A DNA stretch of 64,000 nt, from contig NZ_CP059901.1 in the NCBI RefSeq assembly GCF_014127285.1, forward strand, positions 3,968,001 to 4,032,000. Direction: 5' to 3'. The translations under genes were made by a program, and so were the position numbers. The notes under the pieces are model-generated. The model searched no databases. It was not told the origin of the DNA and was given only the letters and a program-made list of their open reading frames with translations. This document shows, in pieces, positions 24,835 to 32,099 of the stretch. This DNA comes from Mumia sp. ZJ1417. GTDB lineage: Bacteria > Actinomycetota > Actinomycetes > Propionibacteriales > Nocardioidaceae. The stretch's first letter is position 1. Every line of letters starts with the position of its first letter.

Positions 24835-25252
24835 TCACGCCTTCTTGCGCTCGCGGATGACCGTGCGGCGCACCAGACGGTCCTCCTCCATCCAGTGCCA
24901 CGTACGCACCTTCTGCTGACCATCACGACTCAGCTGGATCAGCTCGTACAGATAGTTCCCCGGCTTCAACAGCTCGTTGTACGTCCACGTCAACAAGATC
25001 GTCAGCTCATCGGACTGGTGCATGTGCCCCTCGATCCGATCGGTCGAGAAGAACACATCCTTCCCCTTCAGGATCCCAGGAAACTCCACCGCCTCCTGAC
25101 GACCATCAGGCCACGTGTACGTGTTGATCTGCTTGATGTCACACGAACCGTCCTCCGGCACCCACATCCGCAGATGCGACGCATGACGATCAACCTCGTT
25201 GCCATCGGGATCCAGGTGGACGTACTCGCCCTCCCACTCACCAAGGTGACGG
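24835..25252. repeat. Direct repeat, copy B (418 bp)
   Basis: This is the partner of 1947-2364, in the same orientation and 22,888 bp away. The two copies could recombine and delete the entire acyl-CoA operon, ligase and iclR between them. Confidence 0.9.
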
Positions 25253-25287
25253 GTCAGCAGCGGGAACTCCTCGTCCCAGGGATTCAT
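24835..25287 (-). CDS. 150-residue protein of unknown function, copy B
   Basis: This is the paralogue of the gene at 1947-2399. Apart from the first dozen residues (MNPWDEEFPLLTRHLGEWEG) and the C-terminal ERKKA in place of EYKKA, the protein is the same. The ATG at 25287 is preceded by GAGAGGAA. It lies between a decayed short-chain dehydrogenase and the aldehyde dehydrogenase, in the same unit as the second nitrilase-fold gene. The silent and near-silent DNA identity shows recent copying rather than selection on protein alone. Confidence 0.7.
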   Translation of the reverse strand: MNPWDEEFPLLTRHLGEWEGEYVHLDPDGNEVDRHASHLRMWVPEDGSCDIKQINTYTWPDGRQEAVEFPGILKGKDVFFSTDRIEGHMHQSDELTILLTWTYNELLKPGNYLYELIQLSRDGQQKVRTWHWMEEDRLVRRTVIRERKKA

Positions 25288-25317
25288 CGTTCGTTCCTCT
25301 CTTCAGAGGTCGCGTCC

Positions 25318-25597
25318 TCATGACGCGACCGATTGGGCAAACCTTGCGGCGACGGCGACGGCCGTCTCACCCCCAGCGGAGCCACCTCCTGCCGGAGGGC
25401 GTCGGAGAGGCCCCTCAGGCCGAACTTCGAGGCCGCGTAGGCCGCACCCGTCGCGATAGCCGGTGAGGCCGGCACCCGAGTTGACGTTGATCGCCAGGGT
25501 CTCGTCCCAGTCCGCGGGATCGAGCCCGCTGGCCGTCCCGCGACGTGCACCCGGTCACCGAGCGAGGCTGCGACGCCCGTCGTCGGTGCTCATACGC
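25318..25597 (-). pseudogene. Decayed short-chain dehydrogenase/reductase
   Basis: Pieces of an SDR can be read in three frames: a start MSTDDGRRSLA, then GLDPADWDETLAINVN, then AGLTGYRDG, then AAYAASKFGLRGLSDALRQE with the catalytic Tyr-x-x-x-Lys, and an end AVAVAARFAQSVAS before a TGA at 25318. The nucleotide-binding region and about 100 residues are deleted, and there is at least one frameshift next to the Tyr motif. It sits between the 126-residue gene and copy B of the 150-residue gene. It is a dead catabolic oxidoreductase. Confidence 0.7.
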
Positions 25598-25970
25598 CGG
25601 CGGCGCTCGGATCCCACTCGACCGCTAGGGCCCCGGGGACGCGACGCTCCTCTATGATGCGTTCGTCGGGTCGCTCGTGCCGGCCGAACGAGAAGATCAC
25701 GGCCTCGGCACCCACCCGGCTGGTCTCGCCCCACATATTCGTGTTGCGGAACGCCACCTCGTCACCATCCACGGTCGCGGAGTACCAGTGCTCGTACGGG
25801 TCCTCACCCTCGCGCAGGTAGGTCACACGCTCGGTCCAGGCCGTTCCCTCCATCCGGCCTTCCTGCCGGCTGTCGAAGCGCTCGAGCACGGTGCCGTCCG
25901 GCTGCAGCACCGTGTAGGTCCCGGCCCACACCCCGGCGACCTTCTCGCGCAGGATGTCGTTGATCGTCAT
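25590..25970 (-). CDS. 126-residue protein of unknown function, distant relative of the 150-residue pair
   Basis: The protein starts MTINDILREKVAGVWAGTYT and continues VLQPDGTVLERFDSRQEGRM, a layout (short helix, W-x-G-x-Y, Asp-Gly turn, strand-rich body, Arg-rich Val end) shared with the 150-residue proteins. It shows HWYSATVDGDEVAFRNTNMW, where a polar barrel interior would be expected. The ATG at 25970 shares one base with the stop of the nitrilase-fold gene (TGATG), so expression is coupled. It may be a small binding barrel or an accessory of that protein. The function is unknown. Confidence 0.7.
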   Translation of the reverse strand: MTINDILREKVAGVWAGTYTVLQPDGTVLERFDSRQEGRMEGTAWTERVTYLREGEDPYEHWYSATVDGDEVAFRNTNMWGETSRVGAEAVIFSFGRHERPDERIIEERRVPGALAVEWDPSAAGV

Positions 25971-26998
25971 CAGATGACTCCCCGGTCGACCAGGTCGGTG
26001 ATCACGCGCTGCTGGGTCGCCCGGAAGTCCTGGCGTGACGGCACTCCGTCGAGCTGGTTCGCGGGGTGGACGACCGTTCCCGCGTACGTCGGCGCGTACA
26101 GCTCGAACCGTTGCCTCGCCAGCACGTTCTCCATCGCGACCCGCCGCCGGAAGGCCCGCAGCCCGCCGAGATCGATCTCCGCGTTCGCCGCCATCGACGC
26201 ACCGGACGCCGCCTCCGCGAGGACGAGGCCTCGGTGGTCGACGACCTTGCTCGACCCGTCGCCCGACATCTCCGGCAGCCCGCTGCCGTACAGGCCGGCC
26301 GTGTTCGCCGACACCACGTACGCGCTGTTCTCCACCGCGCGCGCGAGCTTGGCGATGTTCTTGGGCGACAGCAGCGCCGAGGCGACTTCGGACGAGTTGT
26401 GCACGAAGACCTCCGCGCCGCGCACCGCGAAGCACCGTGCGACCTCGGGATACAAGATCTCCTCCGACGCCATCGGCGCCAGCCGCCCGATCGGCGTGTC
26501 GGCGACCGGGAACAGCGAGTCCGGGCCGTACAGCTCTAGGTAGCGGTCGAGCACGTCGTGCGGCGTCACCGACCACATCGAGTTCAGCCGCCGGTAGCGC
26601 AGCACGACCTCGCCCGCCGGGTCGAAGATCACGCATGCCTGGAAGTAGAGGTCGGGGAAGTGCTCGTCGAGCTCGTAGGCGTTGACCGACAGATAGACCC
26701 CGACGTCGGCGGCCACCTCACCGAGCCGCGCGTACTCCGTCCCGTCCACCGCGAGCGCGGCACGCTCCGCCCACTGCGGGACCGACTCCCCGCGCGGGGG
26801 CCCGGTGAGGACGTACTCCGGGAGGACGACGAGCCTGGTGTCGGCGCCGGAGGTCGCCACCGAGGCGGTGATCTCGCGGTGCAGCCGGTCGATGCCTGCC
26901 CGGATCGTCGACCGCGCGGACGCGGTGTCGGGGCAGTCGTTGACCGAGTGGCACGCCGTCTGCAGGGCGAGCGCGCGGTAGCGCGGGGCGTCTGTCAC
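25970..26998 (-). CDS. Carbon-nitrogen hydrolase (nitrilase-fold), copy 2, altered active site
   Basis: The 342-residue protein has the catalytic Glu in VVLPEYVLTG (Glu61). The Lys position reads Arg in LRYRRLNSMW, and the Cys position reads Ser178 in APMASEEILYPEVAR, so two of three triad residues are changed. The structural motif VRGAEVFVHNSSEV is conserved. I chose the GTG at 26998, which overlaps the stop of a 28-codon ORF (GTGTGA). It is only distantly similar to the copy at 926-1939. It could be an inactive or differently acting amidase-fold protein; the alignment is by eye. Confidence 0.78.
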   Translation of the reverse strand: MTDAPRYRALALQTACHSVNDCPDTASARSTIRAGIDRLHREITASVATSGADTRLVVLPEYVLTGPPRGESVPQWAERAALAVDGTEYARLGEVAADVGVYLSVNAYELDEHFPDLYFQACVIFDPAGEVVLRYRRLNSMWSVTPHDVLDRYLELYGPDSLFPVADTPIGRLAPMASEEILYPEVARCFAVRGAEVFVHNSSEVASALLSPKNIAKLARAVENSAYVVSANTAGLYGSGLPEMSGDGSSKVVDHRGLVLAEAASGASMAANAEIDLGGLRAFRRRVAMENVLARQRFELYAPTYAGTVVHPANQLDGVPSRQDFRATQQRVITDLVDRGVI

Positions 26999-27081
26999 AC
27001 CAGTGCCTTCGCCTCGTCGACCGCCTGGCCGATCGGCGTCGCCGTCAGCGACGCCTCCTGCATCGCGGCGTGCTCAAACAT
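26995..27081 (-). CDS. 28-residue upstream ORF coupled to the nitrilase-fold gene
   Basis: An ATG at 27081 with AAAGGGG nine bases upstream opens a 28-codon frame (MFEHAAMQEASLTATPIGQA, then VDEAKALV) whose TGA overlaps the GTG start of the next gene. The strong ribosome site and the tight overlap suggest that it is translated and supplies ribosomes to the nitrilase-fold gene, which has no good site of its own. It has no recognisable domain. It could also be a leader peptide or a remnant. Confidence 0.5.
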   Translation of the reverse strand: MFEHAAMQEASLTATPIGQAVDEAKALV

Positions 27082-27104
27082 GCCGATATCCCCTTTCCGG
27101 TGAG

Positions 27105-27119
27105 CGAAACGCCATTTCA
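27105..27119 (-). promoter_or_regulatory. Putative IclR-type operator, nitrilase/aldehyde dehydrogenase operon
   Basis: CGAAACGCCATTTCA is a divergent copy of the shared dyad, 23 bases before the 28-codon ORF that opens this operon. Confidence 0.55.
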
Positions 27120-27186
27120 AATCGATGTGCTCATCCTTGACAACAAGGGGCTCCGAGGGGAAGGTTTCCGCGATATGTCAGGTAAT

Positions 27187-27204
27187 TCGCCCCGTGACGG
27201 GCGA
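27187..27204 (-). terminator. Weak hairpin after the flavoprotein gene
   Basis: TCGCCC and GGGCGA form a six-bp stem around CGTGAC, six bases past the flavoprotein stop. It is small and has no T-run, so it is a tentative terminator of that operon. Confidence 0.35.
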
Positions 27205-27209
27205 CGACA

Positions 27210-28649
27210 TCAGCGCTCGGCGAGCCGCGAACCGAGCAGGCGACCGAACGTCAGTGCGGGAGTCATGAGCATGCCGCTGCAGAAGGTGTTGCCGCATGTC
27301 GCGCCGGCACCGATCACCTCGCCGACGGCATAGAGACCCGGGATCGGGTCGCCACCGTTGGAGCGCACCGCGAACGAGTCGTCGATGTCGAGGCCCTGGA
27401 ACGTCACCAACGTGATCGCGTGGTTGCGAAGCGCGTAGAACGGGCCCTTCTCGATCGGGGCGGGCAGATAGGTGCGCCCGAACTCAGGATCGTCCTGCGC
27501 GGCGACGTACGCGTTGTAGTCGGACACCGTCGTCGCAAGCCCCTCGACGTCGATCCCCGCCTTGTCCGCAAGCTCGGCCAGCGTGTCCGCCGAGTGGAGC
27601 CCCGGACGGGTGTCGACGACCGCGCGCACCTGGTCGGGATCCTTGCCGACGATCATCTCGTTGAGGTCGCCCGTGGACAGCGCCAGCGCCGCGTCGTCGA
27701 AGATCGTCCAGAAGGTCTGGTCCGCGATCGTCGCCAGCGCCCGTTCTTTCTCGTCGATGGACTCCTCGTCCTCGCGCACCCAGCGCTTGCCGTGCAGGTC
27801 GACGTAGATCTCGCGCGGCGGCCGCTCGCTGGTGAGGCGCTGACGGTCGTTCCAGTTGGCGCGCGTGGGGTTCTGCGGGTCCGGGAGACCACCGAACGTC
27901 GGCAGGTGGGTGCCCGCACCCTGCAGTCCGGCACCGGCTGCCAGGCCGAGCTGCAACCCGTCGCCGGTCGAGGTCTTGGCTGCGGCCGACACCAGCGGCG
28001 CCCCCTCGAGCTCCTCGAAGAGCTCCGGCTCGGCGGCGTAGCCACCGGTCGCGAGCACGACCGCGTCGGCGTCGACGGCGATCTCGTCACTGCCGCGCAG
28101 CACGCTGACGCCGACGACGGCACCGGTCTCGTCCTGACGCAGCTCCACGACCGGGGTCTTGGTCCAGACGGTCAGGTCGTGCTCGGCGACCGTACGGTCG
28201 AGCTCCTCCTTGAGCACCTCGAAGACCGAGAGCCCTTCGTCCTTGCCGTAGTACGTCCGTGCGACCGTGTACGGCTCGTGGCCGTACACGAGCCTCGGCG
28301 TCTCTGGAGCGAAGGGGAAGTCGCGGTCCTGCAGCCACTCGATCGTGTCGGCGGCGTTCATGGCCACGATGCTGATCAGGTCGTCGCGGGCCGTGCCGCG
28401 GGTGATGCGGCGGATGTCGGCCAGGTGGGCCTCGGCGGAGTCCTCGACACCCTTCTCCGCCTGGCGGCGCGTCCCTCCGGCGGCCATGTGGCCACCGGTG
28501 ACGTGCAACGTCCCCCCGACACGGGCGTCCTTGTCGACGAGGAGCACACGTGCTCCCCCCTGCGCGGCGTGGATGGCGCACGGGATGCCTGCGGTGCCGG
28601 CACCCACCACCACGACATCGAAGCGGGACTCGGTGCTGATGGAACTCAC
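27210..28649 (-). CDS. FAD-dependent oxidoreductase, fumarate-reductase flavoprotein-like
   Basis: The 479-residue flavoprotein has the N-terminal dinucleotide-binding motif VVVVGAGTAGIPCAIHAA and a second block VLLVDKDARVGGTLHVTGGH, then the FAD-binding end GLYAVGEVIGAGATCGNTFC. It belongs to the flavocytochrome c / 3-ketosteroid dehydrogenase superfamily and would reduce or dehydrogenate a C=C or C-C bond. I prefer the GTG at 28649, because the ATG at 28751 lies before a perfect 16-bp hairpin. A 13-codon ORF (MTICRLLLGVYEE, 28687-28646) overlaps this GTG and may be a leader. The electron acceptor is unknown. Confidence 0.85.
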   Translation of the reverse strand: MSSISTESRFDVVVVGAGTAGIPCAIHAAQGGARVLLVDKDARVGGTLHVTGGHMAAGGTRRQAEKGVEDSAEAHLADIRRITRGTARDDLISIVAMNAADTIEWLQDRDFPFAPETPRLVYGHEPYTVARTYYGKDEGLSVFEVLKEELDRTVAEHDLTVWTKTPVVELRQDETGAVVGVSVLRGSDEIAVDADAVVLATGGYAAEPELFEELEGAPLVSAAAKTSTGDGLQLGLAAGAGLQGAGTHLPTFGGLPDPQNPTRANWNDRQRLTSERPPREIYVDLHGKRWVREDEESIDEKERALATIADQTFWTIFDDAALALSTGDLNEMIVGKDPDQVRAVVDTRPGLHSADTLAELADKAGIDVEGLATTVSDYNAYVAAQDDPEFGRTYLPAPIEKGPFYALRNHAITLVTFQGLDIDDSFAVRSNGGDPIPGLYAVGEVIGAGATCGNTFCSGMLMTPALTFGRLLGSRLAER

Positions 28650-28707
28650 TCCTCGTAGACGCCGAGCAAGAGTCGGCAGATCGTCATTCGCGCGGTCCGT
28701 AAAGGGC

Positions 28708-28743
28708 GTGGTCCGCCCCGCGCCGAAGCGCGGGGCGGACCAC
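28708..28743 (-). terminator. Perfect 16-bp hairpin between bicupin and flavoprotein genes
   Basis: GTGGTCCGCCCCGCGC (28708-28723) and GCGCGGGGCGGACCAC (28728-28743) pair perfectly around a CGAA loop, starting four bases past the bicupin stop. It is an internal terminator or attenuator that would lower expression of the downstream flavoprotein. Confidence 0.75.
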
Positions 28744-28747
28744 ACGC

Positions 28748-30070
28748 TCACATGCCGTCGCCGTCCCAGCGGCCGCGCGAGCGGCTGCGGACGGGCATGC
28801 TCGACAGGATCGGCGCCGGGATCGGGTCGCCGGCCTTCCAGACCCGTCCCGCGCCCCAGTTGTGCGCCTGGGTGTCGGTGCGCTCGTCGGCGTGCTCGGT
28901 GGCCTTGCCGACCCAGCCCCAGTCGAGGTTGATCGACTCACGCGCCGGCTCGGCGTGCTCGTGGTCGTGGTCGTGCTCGTGCTCGTGGTCGTGGCTGTGG
29001 TCGTGGTCGTGGCTGTGGTCGTGGTCGTGGCTGTGACCGTCGCCGTGGCCGTCGTGGCCGCCCTGCAGGTTGTAGGCGTCCATCGCCTTGGCGATCGCGA
29101 TCGCGGCCTTGTCGACGCCCGAGCCGTGGTGCGCGACCGGCGCGTCGTACTGGCCCTGGTCCTTCTGGAACTGCCACGAGGCGGTCAGCTGACGCATGTC
29201 CTCATCGGTGCGCCACGGCTGCGCCATCGCGTGCGTCGAGTGCGCCCACCGGGTCGCCGGGTGCGGCGTCTCGTCCAGTCCCTCGGGACCGTAGTTGACG
29301 CCCTCGCCACCCCACATCACCCATTCGTTCTGGGTGTACCAGTTGGCCAGCTCGCCGTCCGAGCGCAGCAGCCAGGTCGCGCCACCCTCCATGGTGGTGA
29401 AGTGACCGTGCTTGACCCGCGCGGGGCGGAAGAAGTAGGTGCCGAGATCCAGGGTGCCGAAGTTGTACTCCATGTGGCCCTGGGTCGTGTACGCCTCCTC
29501 ATAGCACGGGTGGTGCGCGAGACGGTGGTCTGCCCAGCCCTCCTGCGCGTGCACGAGCCGGGTGTAGAACCCGGTCGTCGGATCGACGTGGAGGTACTTG
29601 ATGAACAGGCCGGGCATCGGGCCGGGGTTCGGCACCGCGTCCCACTGCATCGCGTCGGAGTCGATGACGATGACGTCCTCGCGGGCGTCGGCCCAGCGCG
29701 GCGCACCGGCCAGCGCCTCGACCGGGTCGAACCCGGCGTCACCGTACTCGCGGTAGTGCAGGATCTTGGTGCCCTCGGCGATCCGCAGGTAGTCGATCGG
29801 CACACCCTTGGGCGCGTACACGTAGCCGCCCTTGCCGATCTTGCGGCCGCCGTAGTCGATCTCGCCCTCGAGCACGTAGTACTCGGTGTTGGCGTGGTGG
29901 ATGCCCGGACCACGGCCCCAGTCGGTGTGGAAGTCGACGCGCAGCGAGGACGAACCGTCCTCCTCGTCGACCGACAGCCGCCGCTCGCTGGCCCGCCCTT
30001 CGCCACCGGGCAGCTCCGCGGCGTGCCAGACGTAGTCGTCTTCCTGAATCAGCTCAACATGAGGTCGCAC
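28748..30070 (-). CDS. Bicupin-like protein with His/Asp-rich segment
   Basis: The 440-residue protein has a first cupin domain (GIHHANTEYYVLEGEIDYGG, about residues 56-75, with His, His and Glu as metal ligands) and a second domain (RLAHHPCYEEAYTTQGHMEY, about 180-205, then RVKHGHF). Residues about 335-375 are almost only His, Asp, Gly, Glu and Ser (GHSHDHDHSHDHDHSHDHEH and similar), as in metallochaperones. Dioxygenases and isomerases of this kind use Fe, Mn or Ni. The GTG at 30070 follows GAAGGAAAG. The gene lies between VOC and flavoprotein genes and could cleave a ring with molecular oxygen. The substrate is unknown. Confidence 0.8.
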   Translation of the reverse strand: MRPHVELIQEDDYVWHAAELPGGEGRASERRLSVDEEDGSSSLRVDFHTDWGRGPGIHHANTEYYVLEGEIDYGGRKIGKGGYVYAPKGVPIDYLRIAEGTKILHYREYGDAGFDPVEALAGAPRWADAREDVIVIDSDAMQWDAVPNPGPMPGLFIKYLHVDPTTGFYTRLVHAQEGWADHRLAHHPCYEEAYTTQGHMEYNFGTLDLGTYFFRPARVKHGHFTTMEGGATWLLRSDGELANWYTQNEWVMWGGEGVNYGPEGLDETPHPATRWAHSTHAMAQPWRTDEDMRQLTASWQFQKDQGQYDAPVAHHGSGVDKAAIAIAKAMDAYNLQGGHDGHGDGHSHDHDHSHDHDHSHDHEHEHDHDHEHAEPARESINLDWGWVGKATEHADERTDTQAHNWGAGRVWKAGDPIPAPILSSMPVRSRSRGRWDGDGM

Positions 30071-30135
30071 AGTCTTTCCTTCTCTCTCGCTCTTCTCGGT
30101 TCGGGTCGCCCGTGCCGGGCCGGAGGGACCGGGAC

Positions 30136-31095
30136 CTACCCCGTCTCCTCGACGAAGGTGACGGGGAGCCCGTTCGGGGTGTCGACGAACGCGACTCGTC
30201 CACCACCGAAGATCGCCCCCGCTGCGCGGTGCGCCTCGGAGAGCACGCTACCGCCGAGGCGGCGCACTTGGAACAGTGTTTCGTCCAAATCGCCCACCAC
30301 GAGCAGCCACCCGGTGTGGCCCAGGTGCTGTCCGGTGCGCTGGACGGCACGGCGGTCCACCCCCAGCGTCTGATCGTCCAGCCGGGTGACCTCCACGCGT
30401 GCCGTCGTCGGTCCCGCCAGGAACGACAGGCGCATCGTCGACCCGGGCGGCAGCTGCGCCATCTCGTCGAGGCCCGGGTGGGTGAACGAGACGTCGTACC
30501 AGCTGTCGAGCCCGAGACCGTCCGGGCCCCAGAAGGCCGCCTCCGCCTCGAAGTCGGGCACGTGGCACACGACGGAGGTGAGCTCGGTGTAGTGACGGTC
30601 CGGATCGGCGTCCCACGCGGCCGTGCCGCGCGCGGCGGCCGGCTCGACGAAGACCACGTCGACGCCCTCGGGCGCCAGCAGGAAGCCCTGGGTCACCGAG
30701 ACGAGCGTGTCTCCCAGGGGCACCGCCCAGGTGGCCGGGGGCGTACGGAACCGCAGACCGGCCCCGGTGAGGTCGCTATGGCTCTGCGTGATGTCACGGG
30801 TATAGGTGTTGATCGCGATCAGCCCGGTGTCGGCCTGCATCGGGTGCTCCGGCGCGTCCTGGTCGGGGACCCGCAGGAGGATCAGGCGGCCGTGGCCCGC
30901 TCCGGCGGCCCTCAGCTCGGTGTACGGCAGGGCGCCGACGCCCTCGCCCCACAGGCGCTCGGCCTCGTCGGCCAGGAGCGTCCCCTCGGACGCGATCTCC
31001 CAACCGAGCTGACCGACGTACAGGTCGAGGTGCGCCTGCAGGTCGTTGACGCCGAGGAACGCGGCGTTGACGCCGCCGACCAGGGTGCTGCTCAT
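30136..31095 (-). CDS. VOC-superfamily protein, two domains (dioxygenase/glyoxalase fold)
   Basis: The 319-residue protein has two vicinal-oxygen-chelate modules: VGGVNAAFLGVNDLQAHLDL to about residue 145, and ELTSVVCHVPDFEAEAAFWG to about 275, with a tail ending GLPVTFVEETG. The arrangement resembles extradiol dioxygenases and actinobacterial glyoxalase-like proteins. Canonical His/Glu metal residues are not all present in domain 1. The ATG at 31095 overlaps the stop of the upstream VOC gene (ATGA). A copy of the operator motif lies inside its coding region at 30269-30283. Confidence 0.8.
   Translation of the reverse strand: MSSTLVGGVNAAFLGVNDLQAHLDLYVGQLGWEIASEGTLLADEAERLWGEGVGALPYTELRAAGAGHGRLILLRVPDQDAPEHPMQADTGLIAINTYTRDITQSHSDLTGAGLRFRTPPATWAVPLGDTLVSVTQGFLLAPEGVDVVFVEPAAARGTAAWDADPDRHYTELTSVVCHVPDFEAEAAFWGPDGLGLDSWYDVSFTHPGLDEMAQLPPGSTMRLSFLAGPTTARVEVTRLDDQTLGVDRRAVQRTGQHLGHTGWLLVVGDLDETLFQVRRLGGSVLSEAHRAAGAIFGGGRVAFVDTPNGLPVTFVEETG
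30269..30283. promoter_or_regulatory. Intragenic copy of the operator motif
   Basis: TGGAACAGTGTTTCG lies within the 3' part of the VOC gene, encoding its DETLFQ segment. It fits the consensus as well as some promoter copies. It may be chance, a roadblock site or an auxiliary operator. Confidence 0.35.
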
Positions 31096-31919
31096 CGGTT
31101 CTCCTCCTGGACGAGGGCGATCTCGAGCCCGGCAGGGCCACGCAGCGTGCCGTCGTCGGCCTGCTCCGCGCCGGCGGCGATCAGTGCCTCACGCGTCGCC
31201 GCGACGTCGTCGCAGAAGTAGACGATGCGCTGGACGCCACCCCCGGCGTCCGTCCGCTGCCCTGCGACACCGGTGAACGACATGATCTCGAGCCGCGCCG
31301 GCCGGTGCTCGGGTCCACCCATGAAGGTCAGGCGCAGCTCAGCCCCGGCCGGCATCCCGACCAGCTCCTCGAACTCCGAGCCGGCCATCGTGCCGTCGAA
31401 GACCGTGCCGAGGCCACCGGCCTCGAAGAAGGCCACGGCGTCGTCGTGGTCGTCGACGACCAGGACCACGCTGTGGAGCTCGGAGTGGAGACGCTGCGGG
31501 TCCGCCGCGTACGCGTCGCTGGGGCGGTGGGCGCCGGTGACGGCCTGCGGGACGGTCCACCAGACGCCGTCGCGGCCGTAGCCGACCAGCTCGGACAGCG
31601 TGGCCGCTCCGTACGGATAGCTCACCGGGCGTCGCGACGCTCCACCGGCCGACTCGATCGCTTCGACGGTCTGCTCGAGGTCGCGGCTGTAGATGCCCAG
31701 GAGGCGGACGCCCAGGTCCCACACGGCGGCGTCCTGCGGCACGGCCCCGGGCTGCGCGATGAGGCGCAGCCGACCCGCGGGCGCACCGGCCGCAGCGAGA
31801 AGCGCCCCGCCGTCGGTCTCCTCGACGACCTCGAACCCGAAGGCGCGACGGAGGAACGCGACGGCGGCAGGGAGGTCGGCGGTGGCGACGACGGCCTCAC
31901 GGATACCGAGCAGGGTCAT
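31092..31919 (-). CDS. VOC-superfamily protein, two domains (paralogue)
   Basis: The 275-residue protein repeats the two-module layout: LGIREAVVATADLPAAVAFL at the N-terminus and ELHSVVLVVDDHDDAVAFFE near residue 140. It is paralogous to the next gene, and both may form one mixed oligomer. It is the first gene of the VOC-VOC-bicupin-flavoprotein operon, with its ATG at 31919. A putative operator lies 65 bases upstream. Confidence 0.8.
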   Translation of the reverse strand: MTLLGIREAVVATADLPAAVAFLRRAFGFEVVEETDGGALLAAAGAPAGRLRLIAQPGAVPQDAAVWDLGVRLLGIYSRDLEQTVEAIESAGGASRRPVSYPYGAATLSELVGYGRDGVWWTVPQAVTGAHRPSDAYAADPQRLHSELHSVVLVVDDHDDAVAFFEAGGLGTVFDGTMAGSEFEELVGMPAGAELRLTFMGGPEHRPARLEIMSFTGVAGQRTDAGGGVQRIVYFCDDVAATREALIAAGAEQADDGTLRGPAGLEIALVQEENR

Positions 31920-31983
31920 TACTCTCCTTCACCGGGATGTCGCGCTGTCACCGTCCGGGGTGCCACTCACGGGTTTCGCTGGC

Positions 31984-31998
31984 CGAAACGCTGTTCCG
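31984..31998 (-). promoter_or_regulatory. Putative IclR-type operator, VOC operon
   Basis: CGAAACGCTGTTCCG lies 65 bases before the first VOC gene. A second copy of the motif, 45 bases further on, faces the divergent reductase gene, so each promoter has its own site. Confidence 0.62.
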
Positions 31999-32042
31999 AG
32001 ATTAGACGGATCACCGGCCGCCGTCAATGGCACTACCCTGTC

Positions 32043-32057
32043 TGGAACGCCGTTTCA
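32043..32057 (+). promoter_or_regulatory. Putative IclR-type operator, MDR reductase gene
   Basis: TGGAACGCCGTTTCA lies 43 bases before the MDR gene start and is identical to the copy at 17317. Confidence 0.68.
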
Positions 32058-32099
32058 GAGCGGAGTCCCCCACCTTTTGCGCCCCACAGAGGAGCCCAC

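Noticed and set aside
28650-28751. Longer ATG start of the flavoprotein
   Set aside because: It would translate a perfect 16-bp terminator-like hairpin and put 34 non-conserved residues before the FAD motif.
28948-29040. Short-period GTCGTG repeat resembling a CRISPR or satellite array
   Set aside because: It is in frame within a cupin gene and encodes His/Asp residues; there are no unique spacers.
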